Assembly: GCF_004348995.1 (NCBI RefSeq)
Contig: NZ_SMKQ01000044.1
Location: 1-50,596, forward strand
DNA length: 50,596 nucleotides
Source of the DNA: Nonomuraea terrae
GTDB taxonomy: Bacteria; Actinomycetota; Actinomycetes; Streptosporangiales; Streptosporangiaceae
Direction of reading: 5' to 3'
Shown piece after piece: positions 27,952 to 35,150 of this stretch; position 1 is the stretch's first letter; each line of letters begins with the position of its first letter. Under the pieces are notes generated by a model that saw nothing but the letters and a program-made list of their open reading frames with translations, made no database searches and was not told the DNA's origin. The position numbers and the translations under genes are program-made.

Positions 27952-28680
27952 ATGGGCTGGATGGCGAAGCGGAGACTGCGTACTGGCCCCACGGCGGCGC
28001 TGCCCGCCAAACCGGCGCTCGACGAGCTGCTGAGCGTCATCCAGCTCGCCGATCCGAACGCCAGGCGCGAGGGCGACGACATCGTGGCCACCGACGTACG
28101 GGTGTGCGCGCCGGTCGAGGCCGACTCCGACCTGACGGGTGGCGTGCTGGAGAAGGTGTGGGCGGTGCGGGTGGCCGCCGAGGGGCCGCTGCCGCTCGAC
28201 TACTTCGACCGGTATCTGGCGGAGGGGCTGGCGTTCCGGCTCGGCGGGCTCGCGGTGTGCCGGGGAGAGGTGAGCGACCCCGCCGACGAGGGTGAGGGCA
28301 CCGGCCCGGCGGTGATCCTCCCGGTCCGCCCGTCCGCCGAGGAGCTGGCGCCCCTGCTGGAGCAGGACGAGGAGTTCACGTTCACGGCGGGCGACGTCCG
28401 GGCCGCGCTGGTGCCGCAGAAGGGGCAGCCGCCGGCCGTACAGGAGCTGCTGCCCTTCGCCACCGAGCTGACCGCGATCGAGCTGCGCGGTGAGGAGCCG
28501 GTGAAGCTGGGGGCGCTGGCGCTGGAGCTGGCCGAGTCGCTGAACGGCATCGCCGTCGACCGCTGGCGCTTCCGCATCGACGCCCCTGAGGACCTGGCGG
28601 CTCCGGCGAAGGAGAGCGCGGAAGAAGAGGCCGCGGAGAAAGACACCGCAGCGGAGAAAGCCGCGGAGGAAGCCGAATAA
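27952..28680 (+). CDS. Unknown protein with acidic Ala/Glu-rich tail (242 aa)
   Basis: Starts 15 nt after the second sortase on the same strand, so probably the last gene of that operon. No signal peptide or membrane segment. A mixed alpha/beta body (about 20-215) ends in a 30-residue tail of Glu, Ala and Lys (SAEEEAAEKDTAAEKAAEEA). I recognise no domain. Its place suggests a cytoplasmic helper of the sortase system, but it could be unrelated. Confidence 0.7.
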   Translation: MGWMAKRRLRTGPTAALPAKPALDELLSVIQLADPNARREGDDIVATDVRVCAPVEADSDLTGGVLEKVWAVRVAAEGPLPLDYFDRYLAEGLAFRLGGLAVCRGEVSDPADEGEGTGPAVILPVRPSAEELAPLLEQDEEFTFTAGDVRAALVPQKGQPPAVQELLPFATELTAIELRGEEPVKLGALALELAESLNGIAVDRWRFRIDAPEDLAAPAKESAEEEAAEKDTAAEKAAEEAE

Positions 28681-28709
28681 GGCCCAGGAAGCCCCAGAAC
28701 GTCGTTCTG

Positions 28710-28746
28710 TTGTACTCTGCCCTTAGTAACCGAATAATGCTCGGTT
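28710..28746 (+). promoter_or_regulatory. Promoter with overlapping operator upstream of the thiolase gene
   Basis: -35-like TTGTAC (28710-28715), a 17-nt spacer and -10 AATAAT (28733-28738). The -10 lies inside the inverted repeat AACCGA-ataatgc-TCGGTT (28728-28746), so a dimeric repressor bound there would block the polymerase. AGGAGG for the thiolase follows directly. Confidence 0.55.
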
Positions 28747-28759
28747 TCCAGGAGGCACT

Positions 28760-29905
28760 GTGGCAGAGGCGTACATCGTCGGGGCGGTCCGCACGCCCGT
28801 CGGCAAGAAGAAGGGCGGCCTTTCCACCGTCCACCCCACTGACCTGGCCGCGCACACGCTGAAGGCGCTGATCGACCGCACCGGCGTCGACCCCGCCGCG
28901 GTCGAGGACGTCATCATGGGGTGCGTCATGCAGTTCGGCCCCCAGAGCATGGATATCGCCCGCAACGCCTGGTTGTCGGCGGGTCTGCCCGAGACCACGG
29001 CCGGGGTCACGATCGACCGGCAGTGCGGCTCCTCCCAGCAGTCGATCCACTTCGCCGCCCAGGGCGTCATGTCCGGCACGCAGGACCTCGTCGTGGCGGC
29101 GGGCGTCGAGTCGATGAGCATCGTGCCCATGGGCTCCTCCATCAAAGCGGCCCTCGACATGGGCATGCCGTTCCCGTTCGGTGAGAAGTGGGGCGAGCGA
29201 TACGGCAGGCAGGAGATCTCGCAGTTCCGCGGCGCGGAGCTGATGTGCGAGAAGTGGGGCTTCAAGCGCGACGTGCTGGAGCAGTTCGCGTTCGAGTCGC
29301 ACCAGCGGGCGGCCAAGGCCATCGCCAACGGCTACTTCAAGGACCAGATCGCGCCGGTCAACGGCGTCGAGGACGACGAGGGCCCGCGGCCCGACTCGAC
29401 GCTGGAGAAGATGGCCTCGCTGAAGACGCTGAAGGAGGGCGGGCAGATCACCGCCGCCACTTCCTCGCAGATCTCCGACGGCTCGGGCGCGCTGCTGATC
29501 GCTTCCGAGCAGGCCGTCAAGGACCACGGGCTCACGCCGCGCGCCCGCATCCGCCAGCTCGCGCTCATGGGCGACGACCCGGTCTACATGCTGACCGCGC
29601 CGATCCCCGCGACGCAGCTCGCGCTGAAGAAGGCCGGCATGTCGATCGACCAGATCGACGTGGTCGAGATCAACGAGGCGTTCGCGCCGGTGCCGCTGGC
29701 CTGGATCAAGGAGCTCGACGCCGACCCGGCCCGGGTCAACCCGAACGGCGGCGCCATCGCCCTCGGTCACCCGCTGGGCGGCACGGGCGCGATCCTCATG
29801 ACCAAGCTGCTGCACGAGCTGGAGCGCACGGGCGGCCGGTACGGCCTGCAGACGATGTGCGAAGGCGGCGGGCAGGCCAACGTCACCATCATCGAACGGC
29901 TGTGA
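28760..29905 (+). CDS. Thiolase (acetyl-CoA C-acyltransferase)
   Basis: 381 residues from GTG with AGGAGG upstream. Cleaves 3-ketoacyl-CoA, or condenses two acyl-CoAs. Nucleophile Cys89 (DRQCGSSQQ), His337 (IALGHPLGGTGA) and the second Cys367 (MCEGGGQANV). The C-terminal signature NPNGGAIALGHPLG is intact. It would finish the beta-oxidation cycle begun by the dehydrogenase and hydratase genes elsewhere in the window. The FadA-like degradative role is favoured by the sequence but a biosynthetic role is not excluded. Confidence 0.93.
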   Translation: MAEAYIVGAVRTPVGKKKGGLSTVHPTDLAAHTLKALIDRTGVDPAAVEDVIMGCVMQFGPQSMDIARNAWLSAGLPETTAGVTIDRQCGSSQQSIHFAAQGVMSGTQDLVVAAGVESMSIVPMGSSIKAALDMGMPFPFGEKWGERYGRQEISQFRGAELMCEKWGFKRDVLEQFAFESHQRAAKAIANGYFKDQIAPVNGVEDDEGPRPDSTLEKMASLKTLKEGGQITAATSSQISDGSGALLIASEQAVKDHGLTPRARIRQLALMGDDPVYMLTAPIPATQLALKKAGMSIDQIDVVEINEAFAPVPLAWIKELDADPARVNPNGGAIALGHPLGGTGAILMTKLLHELERTGGRYGLQTMCEGGGQANVTIIERL

Positions 29906-29910
29906 GTGAT

Positions 29911-29950
29911 GCGGGCGCCGCCTCCAGGCGTAAGGGGAGGCGGCGCCCGC
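29911..29950. terminator. Strong bidirectional terminator
   Basis: Perfect 15-bp stem (29911-29925 with 29936-29950) around a 10-nt loop, 5 nt after the thiolase stop. Just beyond it ACTACC/GGTAGT (29955-29960, 29967-29972) makes a small second hairpin. Together they can end both the thiolase transcript and the minus-strand small gene. Confidence 0.85.
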
Positions 29951-29976
29951 GTTGACTACCCATCCAGGTAGTTGAT

Positions 29977-30093
29977 CTAGCGCCCCTTGGGCGGGATGCG
30001 ACGGGGCGGCGCGATGGGCCGCTGCGGCATCTTGGGCATCGGCCGGACCACCGGAAGCTGGGGCCGGGCCTTCTTGGATGAACGGGCTCGCAT
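29977..30093 (-). CDS. 38-residue basic Pro-rich microprotein
   Basis: Starts MRARSSKKARPQLPVVRPMP, and continues with repeated Pro and Arg/Lys to end PRRIPPKGR. AAGGAG lies 8 nt before the ATG, and terminators follow the stop. About a third of the residues are Arg or Lys and a third Pro, with a single acidic residue absent throughout. It is too short for ordinary gene callers. The family is unknown; the composition suggests nucleic-acid or ribosome binding, which is inference. Confidence 0.55.
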   Translation of the reverse strand: MRARSSKKARPQLPVVRPMPKMPQRPIAPPRRIPPKGR

Positions 30094-30289
30094 GAGGAAG
30101 CTCCTTTACGTAACTCACGACGCGGCTCGGCTCGGAGAAGCGCGAAGGCCGGTCGACAAGCTCAGTTGCCGCGTCTGGACTGGACGGACTGGACAGAGCT
30201 GAAGCCGAGGGCTGTGGAAGCCCCGCGAATTACGGGTAAAGGCGCATGCCCATGAGGCTACGCAGCCGTACCGGACCCGTGCAACCGAA

Positions 30290-30646
30290 TTAACGGCGGT
30301 CCGCGGCGGTGATCACCGTGTCGAGGGCCGCGCGGGACTCGCTCAGGGCCGCCATCGCGCGGTCGATCCGCTCCCGCTCGGCACGCAGCTGCCCCAGCAC
30401 GTCGGGGCAGGTCGGGGCCAGACGTTCGCCGTCGGTCTCCAGGCAGGGCAGCACGGTCGCGATGGTCGAGGTGCCGAGCCCGGCGGCGAGCAGGGTGCGG
30501 ATGCGGCGGACGGCGTCGACGTGGGCCTCGGTGTAGACGCGATAACCGCTGGGCAGCCGCTCGGGCCGCAGCAGCCCCTGCTCCTCGTAGTAGCGCAACA
30601 GCCGCTCGCTCACGCCGGTGCGCCGGACGAGCTCTCCGATCCGCAT
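30290..30646 (-). CDS. MerR-family transcriptional regulator
   Basis: 118 residues. N-terminal winged helix typical of MerR (MRIGELVRRTGVSERLLRYYEEQGLL, residues 1-26), then a dimerisation coiled coil. Two cysteines (LPCLE near 68, APTCPD near 79) could bind a metal or a reactive compound. It diverges from an MFS exporter across a promoter with MerR-type architecture, so the exporter is the likely target. Confidence 0.92.
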   Translation of the reverse strand: MRIGELVRRTGVSERLLRYYEEQGLLRPERLPSGYRVYTEAHVDAVRRIRTLLAAGLGTSTIATVLPCLETDGERLAPTCPDVLGQLRAERERIDRAMAALSESRAALDTVITAADRR

Positions 30647-30658
30647 GTCACCACACCC

Positions 30659-30690
30659 TTGACTCTCACATAGATGTGAGACTTTAGCGT
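30659..30690 (+). promoter_or_regulatory. MerR-type promoter/operator of the MFS gene
   Basis: TTGACT (30659-30664) is followed by the perfect palindrome CTCACAT-AG-ATGTGAG (30665-30680) and a TTTAGCGT -10 region, giving a -35/-10 spacing of about 18-20 nt. A dyad inside an overlong spacer is the hallmark of MerR-activated promoters. The MFS start at 30697 is so close that its mRNA may be leaderless. Confidence 0.65.
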
Positions 30691-30696
30691 ACCCGC

Positions 30697-31854
30697 ATGA
30701 TGAAGAAGGGCATGGTGGTGCCGACCGCGCTCATGGTGAGCGTGTTCGTGGTCGGCACGTCGGAATACCTGGTCGCGGGGCTGCTCCCGCAGCTGGCCGC
30801 CGACCTGGGGGTCTCGGTGGCCACGGCGGGGCAGGCCGTGACGGCGTACGCGCTGGGCGTGGTGGTCGGCGGGCCTCTGGTGACGATCGCGACCGTGCGG
30901 CTGCCGCGCAAGGGGCTCGCGCTGGGCCTGCTGGGCCTGTTCGCCGCGGGCAACGCGATGTGCGCGGCGGCCGGGTCGTACGAGGTGTTGATCGCCGGGC
31001 GGGTGGTCGCCTCGCTCAGCCACGCGGCCTTCCTGACCCTGGCGCTGATGGTCACCGCGCGGGTGGTCAGTCCGGAGCGGGTGGGCACGGCCATCGCCGC
31101 CGTCGGCGCCGGTTTCTCCGTGGCGACGCTGCTCGGCGTCCCGGTGGGCGTGCTGCTGGGGGAGGACGCGGGCTGGCGGACGCCGTTCGCGGTGCTGGCC
31201 GGGCTCGCGGTGGCGGCGCTGGGGCTGCTCGCGGTGGTGCTCCCGCGCCAGGACGCGCCCGCCACGAGCGTCAGGGCAGAGGTGGCGACGGTGATGCGGC
31301 GGCGGGTCCTCATCGTGATCGCCACCACGGCGGTCGGGCTGGCGGCCACCTCGACCGTGTTCACCTATCTCGCGCCCGCGCTCACGAGGATCACCGGCTT
31401 CACCCCCGCCGGGGTCTCCACGCTGCTGCTGGTCTACGGGGCGGGCAGTCTGGCCGGCGGTCTGGCGGCGGGACGGCTGGCCGACCGCTCGCTGCCCGCC
31501 ACCGTGCGCGGCACGTTCGCCGGCCTGGCCGTGGTGCTGGCGCTCTTCCCGTTCGCGGTGCCGTGGAAGGCGCCGGCCGTGCTCGTCGTGCTGGCGTTCG
31601 GGCTGCTGGCCTCGGCCACCACGCCGGTGTTGCAGAGCCTGCTGCTGCGGCAGGCCGGGCAGGCGCCCACGCTGGCGGTCTCGGTGAACGTGTGCGCGTT
31701 CAACATCGGCATCGCGTCCGGCTCGGCGCTCGGCGGCGGCCTGGTCGCCGTGGACGGCCTGCGCTGGCTCGGCCTCGCCGCCGCCGTCCTCAGCCTGGCC
31801 GCCCTCGCGATCAGCTACGCCGCGATCCCGCGCCGCGCGGTGCTCGCGGGCTGA
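30697..31854 (+). CDS. MFS drug/sugar efflux transporter (DHA1, AraJ-like)
   Basis: 385 residues with 12 predicted helices. The N-terminus FVVGTSEYLVAGLLPQLAADL matches the AraJ/YdhP group of exporters; RLPRKGLALG is the loop between helices 2 and 3. It probably exports a small toxic compound sensed by the divergent MerR regulator. ATG at 30697 or 30700. The 3' end overlaps the convergent hydrolase gene by 44 nt. Confidence 0.9.
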   Translation: MMKKGMVVPTALMVSVFVVGTSEYLVAGLLPQLAADLGVSVATAGQAVTAYALGVVVGGPLVTIATVRLPRKGLALGLLGLFAAGNAMCAAAGSYEVLIAGRVVASLSHAAFLTLALMVTARVVSPERVGTAIAAVGAGFSVATLLGVPVGVLLGEDAGWRTPFAVLAGLAVAALGLLAVVLPRQDAPATSVRAEVATVMRRRVLIVIATTAVGLAATSTVFTYLAPALTRITGFTPAGVSTLLLVYGAGSLAGGLAAGRLADRSLPATVRGTFAGLAVVLALFPFAVPWKAPAVLVVLAFGLLASATTPVLQSLLLRQAGQAPTLAVSVNVCAFNIGIASGSALGGGLVAVDGLRWLGLAAAVLSLAALAISYAAIPRRAVLAG

Positions 31855-33220
31855 CCGGCCGGCGCAGGGCGATCACGCGGGCCGCCGCCACCGCGACTCC
31901 CGCGAGCGCCGCGACGAGCAGCGTGATCGACAGCGGCGCGGGGAAGTACGTCATCTGCGCCCACGTGACCGTCCGCCCGTTCGTCAGGACCGACACCCAG
32001 TCGGGGTACGTGGCCAGCACCACCGCGGGGATCAGCACCGGCACCAGCCGCACCGCCGCGCGCCACCCCCGCCGCCCGGCCCGGCGGGCGGCCCAGCGCC
32101 GCGCCCGTGCCGCGCCGAGGGCCCCCAGGCCGGCCGAGAGCAGCGCGATCCCGCCCAGCACCGCCTCGAACAGCTGCCGGTCACCCCCGACCGGCTCCGG
32201 CGTCCGCCCCTCGGCGAGCGCCGTCAGGCCGAGCATGATGGCGTACGCGTCGTCGTACAGGGCGGCGCTGTTCGTCATCACGGCGAAGCCGTAGCCGGTC
32301 TCGGGGGAGATGGCCTGCGCTGCGGTGTAGGTGAACAGGTTGCCCGAATGCGTGAGCAGCCCGGTGTCCTCGTCCGTCCCCCACCCCATGCCGTACGGGC
32401 GCAGCACGGTGGAGCGGTGCATGGTCTCCAGGCTCGCCCTCTTGACCAGCGGCCGGCCGCCGCCGGTCTGTGTGATCAGCCATTTGCCCATGTCGGCGGC
32501 GGTCGTGACGACCCCGCCCGAACCGGTGCCGTCGAGGAAGGCGGGCAACTCGGCACGCGGCAGCCAGGCGCCGTAGACGGAGTTGTACCCGTCGGCGACG
32601 GCGTCGGCGGAGACCGAGCTGGAGGACATGCCGAGCGGGCCGAACACCTTGTCGCGCAGGTACTCCTCGAACGTTCGCCCGCTCGCCACCTCCACCAGGC
32701 GCGCCGCCAGGTCGTAGTTGACGTTGCAGTACTCCCAGTGTGTGCCGGGGTCGGCGGCGAGCCGGGAGTCCGCCAGGCGGGCGGTGTAGTCGGCGAGCGA
32801 GGTGGCGCTCTCCGTGGCGGGGATGTCCACGGTGCGGTCCGACAGTCCGGAGGTCTGGTTGAGCAGCTGGCGCACGGTGATCCGGGCCGCCCGCGGGTCC
32901 GCCATCGTGAAGCCGGGGAGCTGCTCGGCCACCGGCTCGTCCAGCGCGATCCGGCCGCGTTCGACGAGCGTCATGACGGCCATGGCGGTGAACGACTTGC
33001 TCACCGACGCCACCCGCATGGGGGTGTCGGCGGTGACCGGCCTGCCGCCGGAATCATGGCCGTACCCGGCCGCGTGTACCACCTCGCCGTCATGCGTGAC
33101 GACCACGGAAAGGCCCGGCAGTCCCGTCGCCTCCATCGCCGCGCGCACGTAGGCGTCGAAGTCGGCGGGCGAGGGTTGCAGCGTCAGCGCGGCGGACAAA
33201 CCGAGCACAAGAGACTTCAA
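31811..33220 (-). CDS. Class C beta-lactamase-like serine hydrolase with C-terminal membrane domain
   Basis: 469 residues. Signal-like N-terminus, then a penicillin-binding/AmpC-type fold with SVSK (72-75), YCN (164-166) and HSG (291-293), the three active-site motifs. Residues from about 350 form three or four membrane helices with basic loops, ending RAPRGAGSRRS, so the enzyme is tethered with its active site outside. Such proteins are usually peptidases or esterases rather than true beta-lactamases. Its last 44 nt overlap the end of the MFS gene on the other strand. Confidence 0.88.
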   Translation of the reverse strand: MKSLVLGLSAALTLQPSPADFDAYVRAAMEATGLPGLSVVVTHDGEVVHAAGYGHDSGGRPVTADTPMRVASVSKSFTAMAVMTLVERGRIALDEPVAEQLPGFTMADPRAARITVRQLLNQTSGLSDRTVDIPATESATSLADYTARLADSRLAADPGTHWEYCNVNYDLAARLVEVASGRTFEEYLRDKVFGPLGMSSSSVSADAVADGYNSVYGAWLPRAELPAFLDGTGSGGVVTTAADMGKWLITQTGGGRPLVKRASLETMHRSTVLRPYGMGWGTDEDTGLLTHSGNLFTYTAAQAISPETGYGFAVMTNSAALYDDAYAIMLGLTALAEGRTPEPVGGDRQLFEAVLGGIALLSAGLGALGAARARRWAARRAGRRGWRAAVRLVPVLIPAVVLATYPDWVSVLTNGRTVTWAQMTYFPAPLSITLLVAALAGVAVAAARVIALRRPVSPRAPRGAGSRRS

Positions 33221-33314
33221 GGATTTCTCCGTTCAAGGGTGATATCGGAGAAACCTAGGGACTCTGGGTGCCGCCGCGGATGGGCCGTCCGTCAGGTCAC
33301 GACCCTGACGAAAG

Positions 33315-33776
33315 TCAGGTCTCGGGCAGCAGGCTCGGGAAGGGTTTCTGCACCTGCTGGTAGATCACCGACGTGCGGAACCCGACGATCTCCTTGCGCT
33401 TGCTCAACCGGTCGAGCAGGAACGCGTGCAGGTGGTCGAGGTCCTGCACGGCGACGTGCAGCAGGAAGTCGTCCCCGCCCGCCAGCACGAACACGCTGAG
33501 CACCTCCGGCATCTCGGCGGCCGACGCCTTGAAGGCGTTGATCACCTCCCGGCTCAGCGGCCGCACCTGCACCGCGACCATGGCCTGCACGCCGCGGTTG
33601 AGCGCGGCCGGATCGATGTCGGCGTGGTAGCCGCGGATCACGCCGCGCCGGGTGAGCGCCCTGACCCGTTCGAGACAGGTGGAGGGCGCGACGCCGAGCT
33701 GCCGGGCGAGCTCCCGGTTGGACTGCCGCGCATCTGTCTGGAGCAACCGCACGATCGCCGAATCAAGTTCGTCCAT
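33315..33776 (-). CDS. Lrp/AsnC-family transcriptional regulator
   Basis: 153 residues: HTH (SNRELARQLGVAPSTCLERVR, about 19-39) and the RAM ligand-binding domain (about 65-145, with VFVLAGGDDFLLHVAV). It senses amino acids. It diverges from an amino-acid transporter gene across an 80-nt region with an inverted repeat, so regulation of that transporter is likely. Confidence 0.92.
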   Translation of the reverse strand: MDELDSAIVRLLQTDARQSNRELARQLGVAPSTCLERVRALTRRGVIRGYHADIDPAALNRGVQAMVAVQVRPLSREVINAFKASAAEMPEVLSVFVLAGGDDFLLHVAVQDLDHLHAFLLDRLSKRKEIVGFRTSVIYQQVQKPFPSLLPET

Positions 33777-33807
33777 GACGCCAGCATGGCAGGCGATTCC
33801 GGTCAGA

Positions 33808-33836
33808 TGTTCGGCGATCCGCCATTCATCCGAACA
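33808..33836. promoter_or_regulatory. Candidate Lrp operator between divergent genes
   Basis: TGTTCGG (33808-33814) and CCGAACA (33830-33836), a perfect 7-bp inverted repeat with centres about three turns apart, located midway between the Lrp start and the transporter start. Confidence 0.45.
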
Positions 33837-33856
33837 AATGGACTAACTTCGCCGCC

Positions 33857-35083
33857 ATGAGCGGACGTATGGGAACAGCGCAGGGCGCGGCGCTGCTGGT
33901 GGGCGCGGTGCTGGGGCCGGGGATGCTGGTACTGCCGCACCTCGCCGCCGACGCGGCGGGGCCGGCGTCCGTGCTGGCGTGGGCGGGCATGCTGGCACTG
34001 AGCGTCCCCGTCGCGCTGACGTTCGCCGCGCTCGGCGCGCGCTACCCGGGCGGCGGGGGAGTGGCCGCCGTGGTCGGGCTCGCGTTCGGCCGGCACGCCG
34101 CCGCCGTGGCCGGGTGGTGGTTCTTCGGCGCGGTGCCGATCGGCACCGTCGCCGGGGTGCTCGTGGGCGGCGCGTACGTCGAGGCCAGCCTCGGCGTGGA
34201 CGCCACCCTGGCCGCCTGGCTGATCCTGGCGGCCGCGTTCGCCGCCAACACCGCCGGCCTGCGCACGTCCGGACGGCTGCAGATCGGCCTCGTCGCCCTG
34301 CTGGTCGTGCTGCTGGCCACCGCCGTGCTCACCGCCGCCCCGCACGCCGACGCCGCCCGCTTCACCCCCTTCGCCCCGTACGGCGCCGCAGGCGTGGCGG
34401 GGGCGGCCGGGGTGCTCATGTTCGCGTTCGTGGGCTGGGAGGCGGCCAGCCACCTGTCGGGCGAGTTCGCCGACCGGCGCAGGGGCCCGCTCCGCGCCAC
34501 CGTGGTGACCCTCGTGGTGATCGGCCTGCTGTACGCGGGCGTCTCGGTCACCTCCGTCGGCGTGCTCGGCGCCGACATGCCGGACGTGCCGCTCACCGCA
34601 CTGCTGGAGATCGGCGTCGGCCCGGTGGCGCGGCCGGTGACCGGGGTGGTGGCGGTGCTGCTGACGTTCGGGGCGGTCAACACCTACCTGGCCGGGGCCG
34701 GGCGGCTCGGCGCGGCGCTGGCCCGCGACCGGGCTCTGCCGGGCTGGTTCGGGAAGGGCGGGGCGCCGGGGGAGACGCCGTACCGGAGCCTCGGGCTGCT
34801 CGCCGTGCTCTCCGTGCCCGTGCTGGTGGGAGGCGATGACCTCGACCTGCTCATGCGGGCGACCTCGGCGTGCCTGGCCGCGGTCACGACGGCGGGCGTG
34901 GCGGCGGCGACGCGGATGCTGCCCGCGGGCCGCCACCGGGTCACCGCCGTGGTGGGCACCGTGATGTCGCTCGTCGGGCTGGCGTTCTGCGGGGGCTACC
35001 TGGCGGTACCCGCGGCGCTGGCGGTCGTCGCGCTGCTCGTCCTCAAGGCCAACGCTCGCCGTTCCTACAAAATCGGGCTATAA
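33857..35083 (+). CDS. APC-family amino-acid permease/exporter
   Basis: 408 residues, 11-12 helices. The N-terminus (GAALLVGAVLGPGMLVLPHLAA) carries the Gly-rich helix 1 of the APC superfamily. The length and the AsnC-type neighbour suggest the YjeH-like exporter group, which excretes Met and branched amino acids. Direction and substrate are inferred from context only. Confidence 0.87.
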   Translation: MSGRMGTAQGAALLVGAVLGPGMLVLPHLAADAAGPASVLAWAGMLALSVPVALTFAALGARYPGGGGVAAVVGLAFGRHAAAVAGWWFFGAVPIGTVAGVLVGGAYVEASLGVDATLAAWLILAAAFAANTAGLRTSGRLQIGLVALLVVLLATAVLTAAPHADAARFTPFAPYGAAGVAGAAGVLMFAFVGWEAASHLSGEFADRRRGPLRATVVTLVVIGLLYAGVSVTSVGVLGADMPDVPLTALLEIGVGPVARPVTGVVAVLLTFGAVNTYLAGAGRLGAALARDRALPGWFGKGGAPGETPYRSLGLLAVLSVPVLVGGDDLDLLMRATSACLAAVTTAGVAAATRMLPAGRHRVTAVVGTVMSLVGLAFCGGYLAVPAALAVVALLVLKANARRSYKIGL

Positions 35084-35150
35084 ACGGCGCAGGACGTCGT
35101 GACGCGGGCAGTACTCCTACCACAAGACGGCGCAACGTCGGGAGAGTGCC

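Noticed and set aside
30177..30194. GGACTGGAC repeated twice upstream of the 38-residue gene
   Set aside because: Two copies of a 9-mer in GC-rich DNA is weak evidence. No dyad or promoter context was found.
31811..33220. True beta-lactamase (resistance gene)
   Set aside because: The active-site motifs fit class C, but the C-terminal membrane domain and divergence from AmpC point to a membrane-bound peptidase or esterase. Resistance cannot be claimed from sequence.
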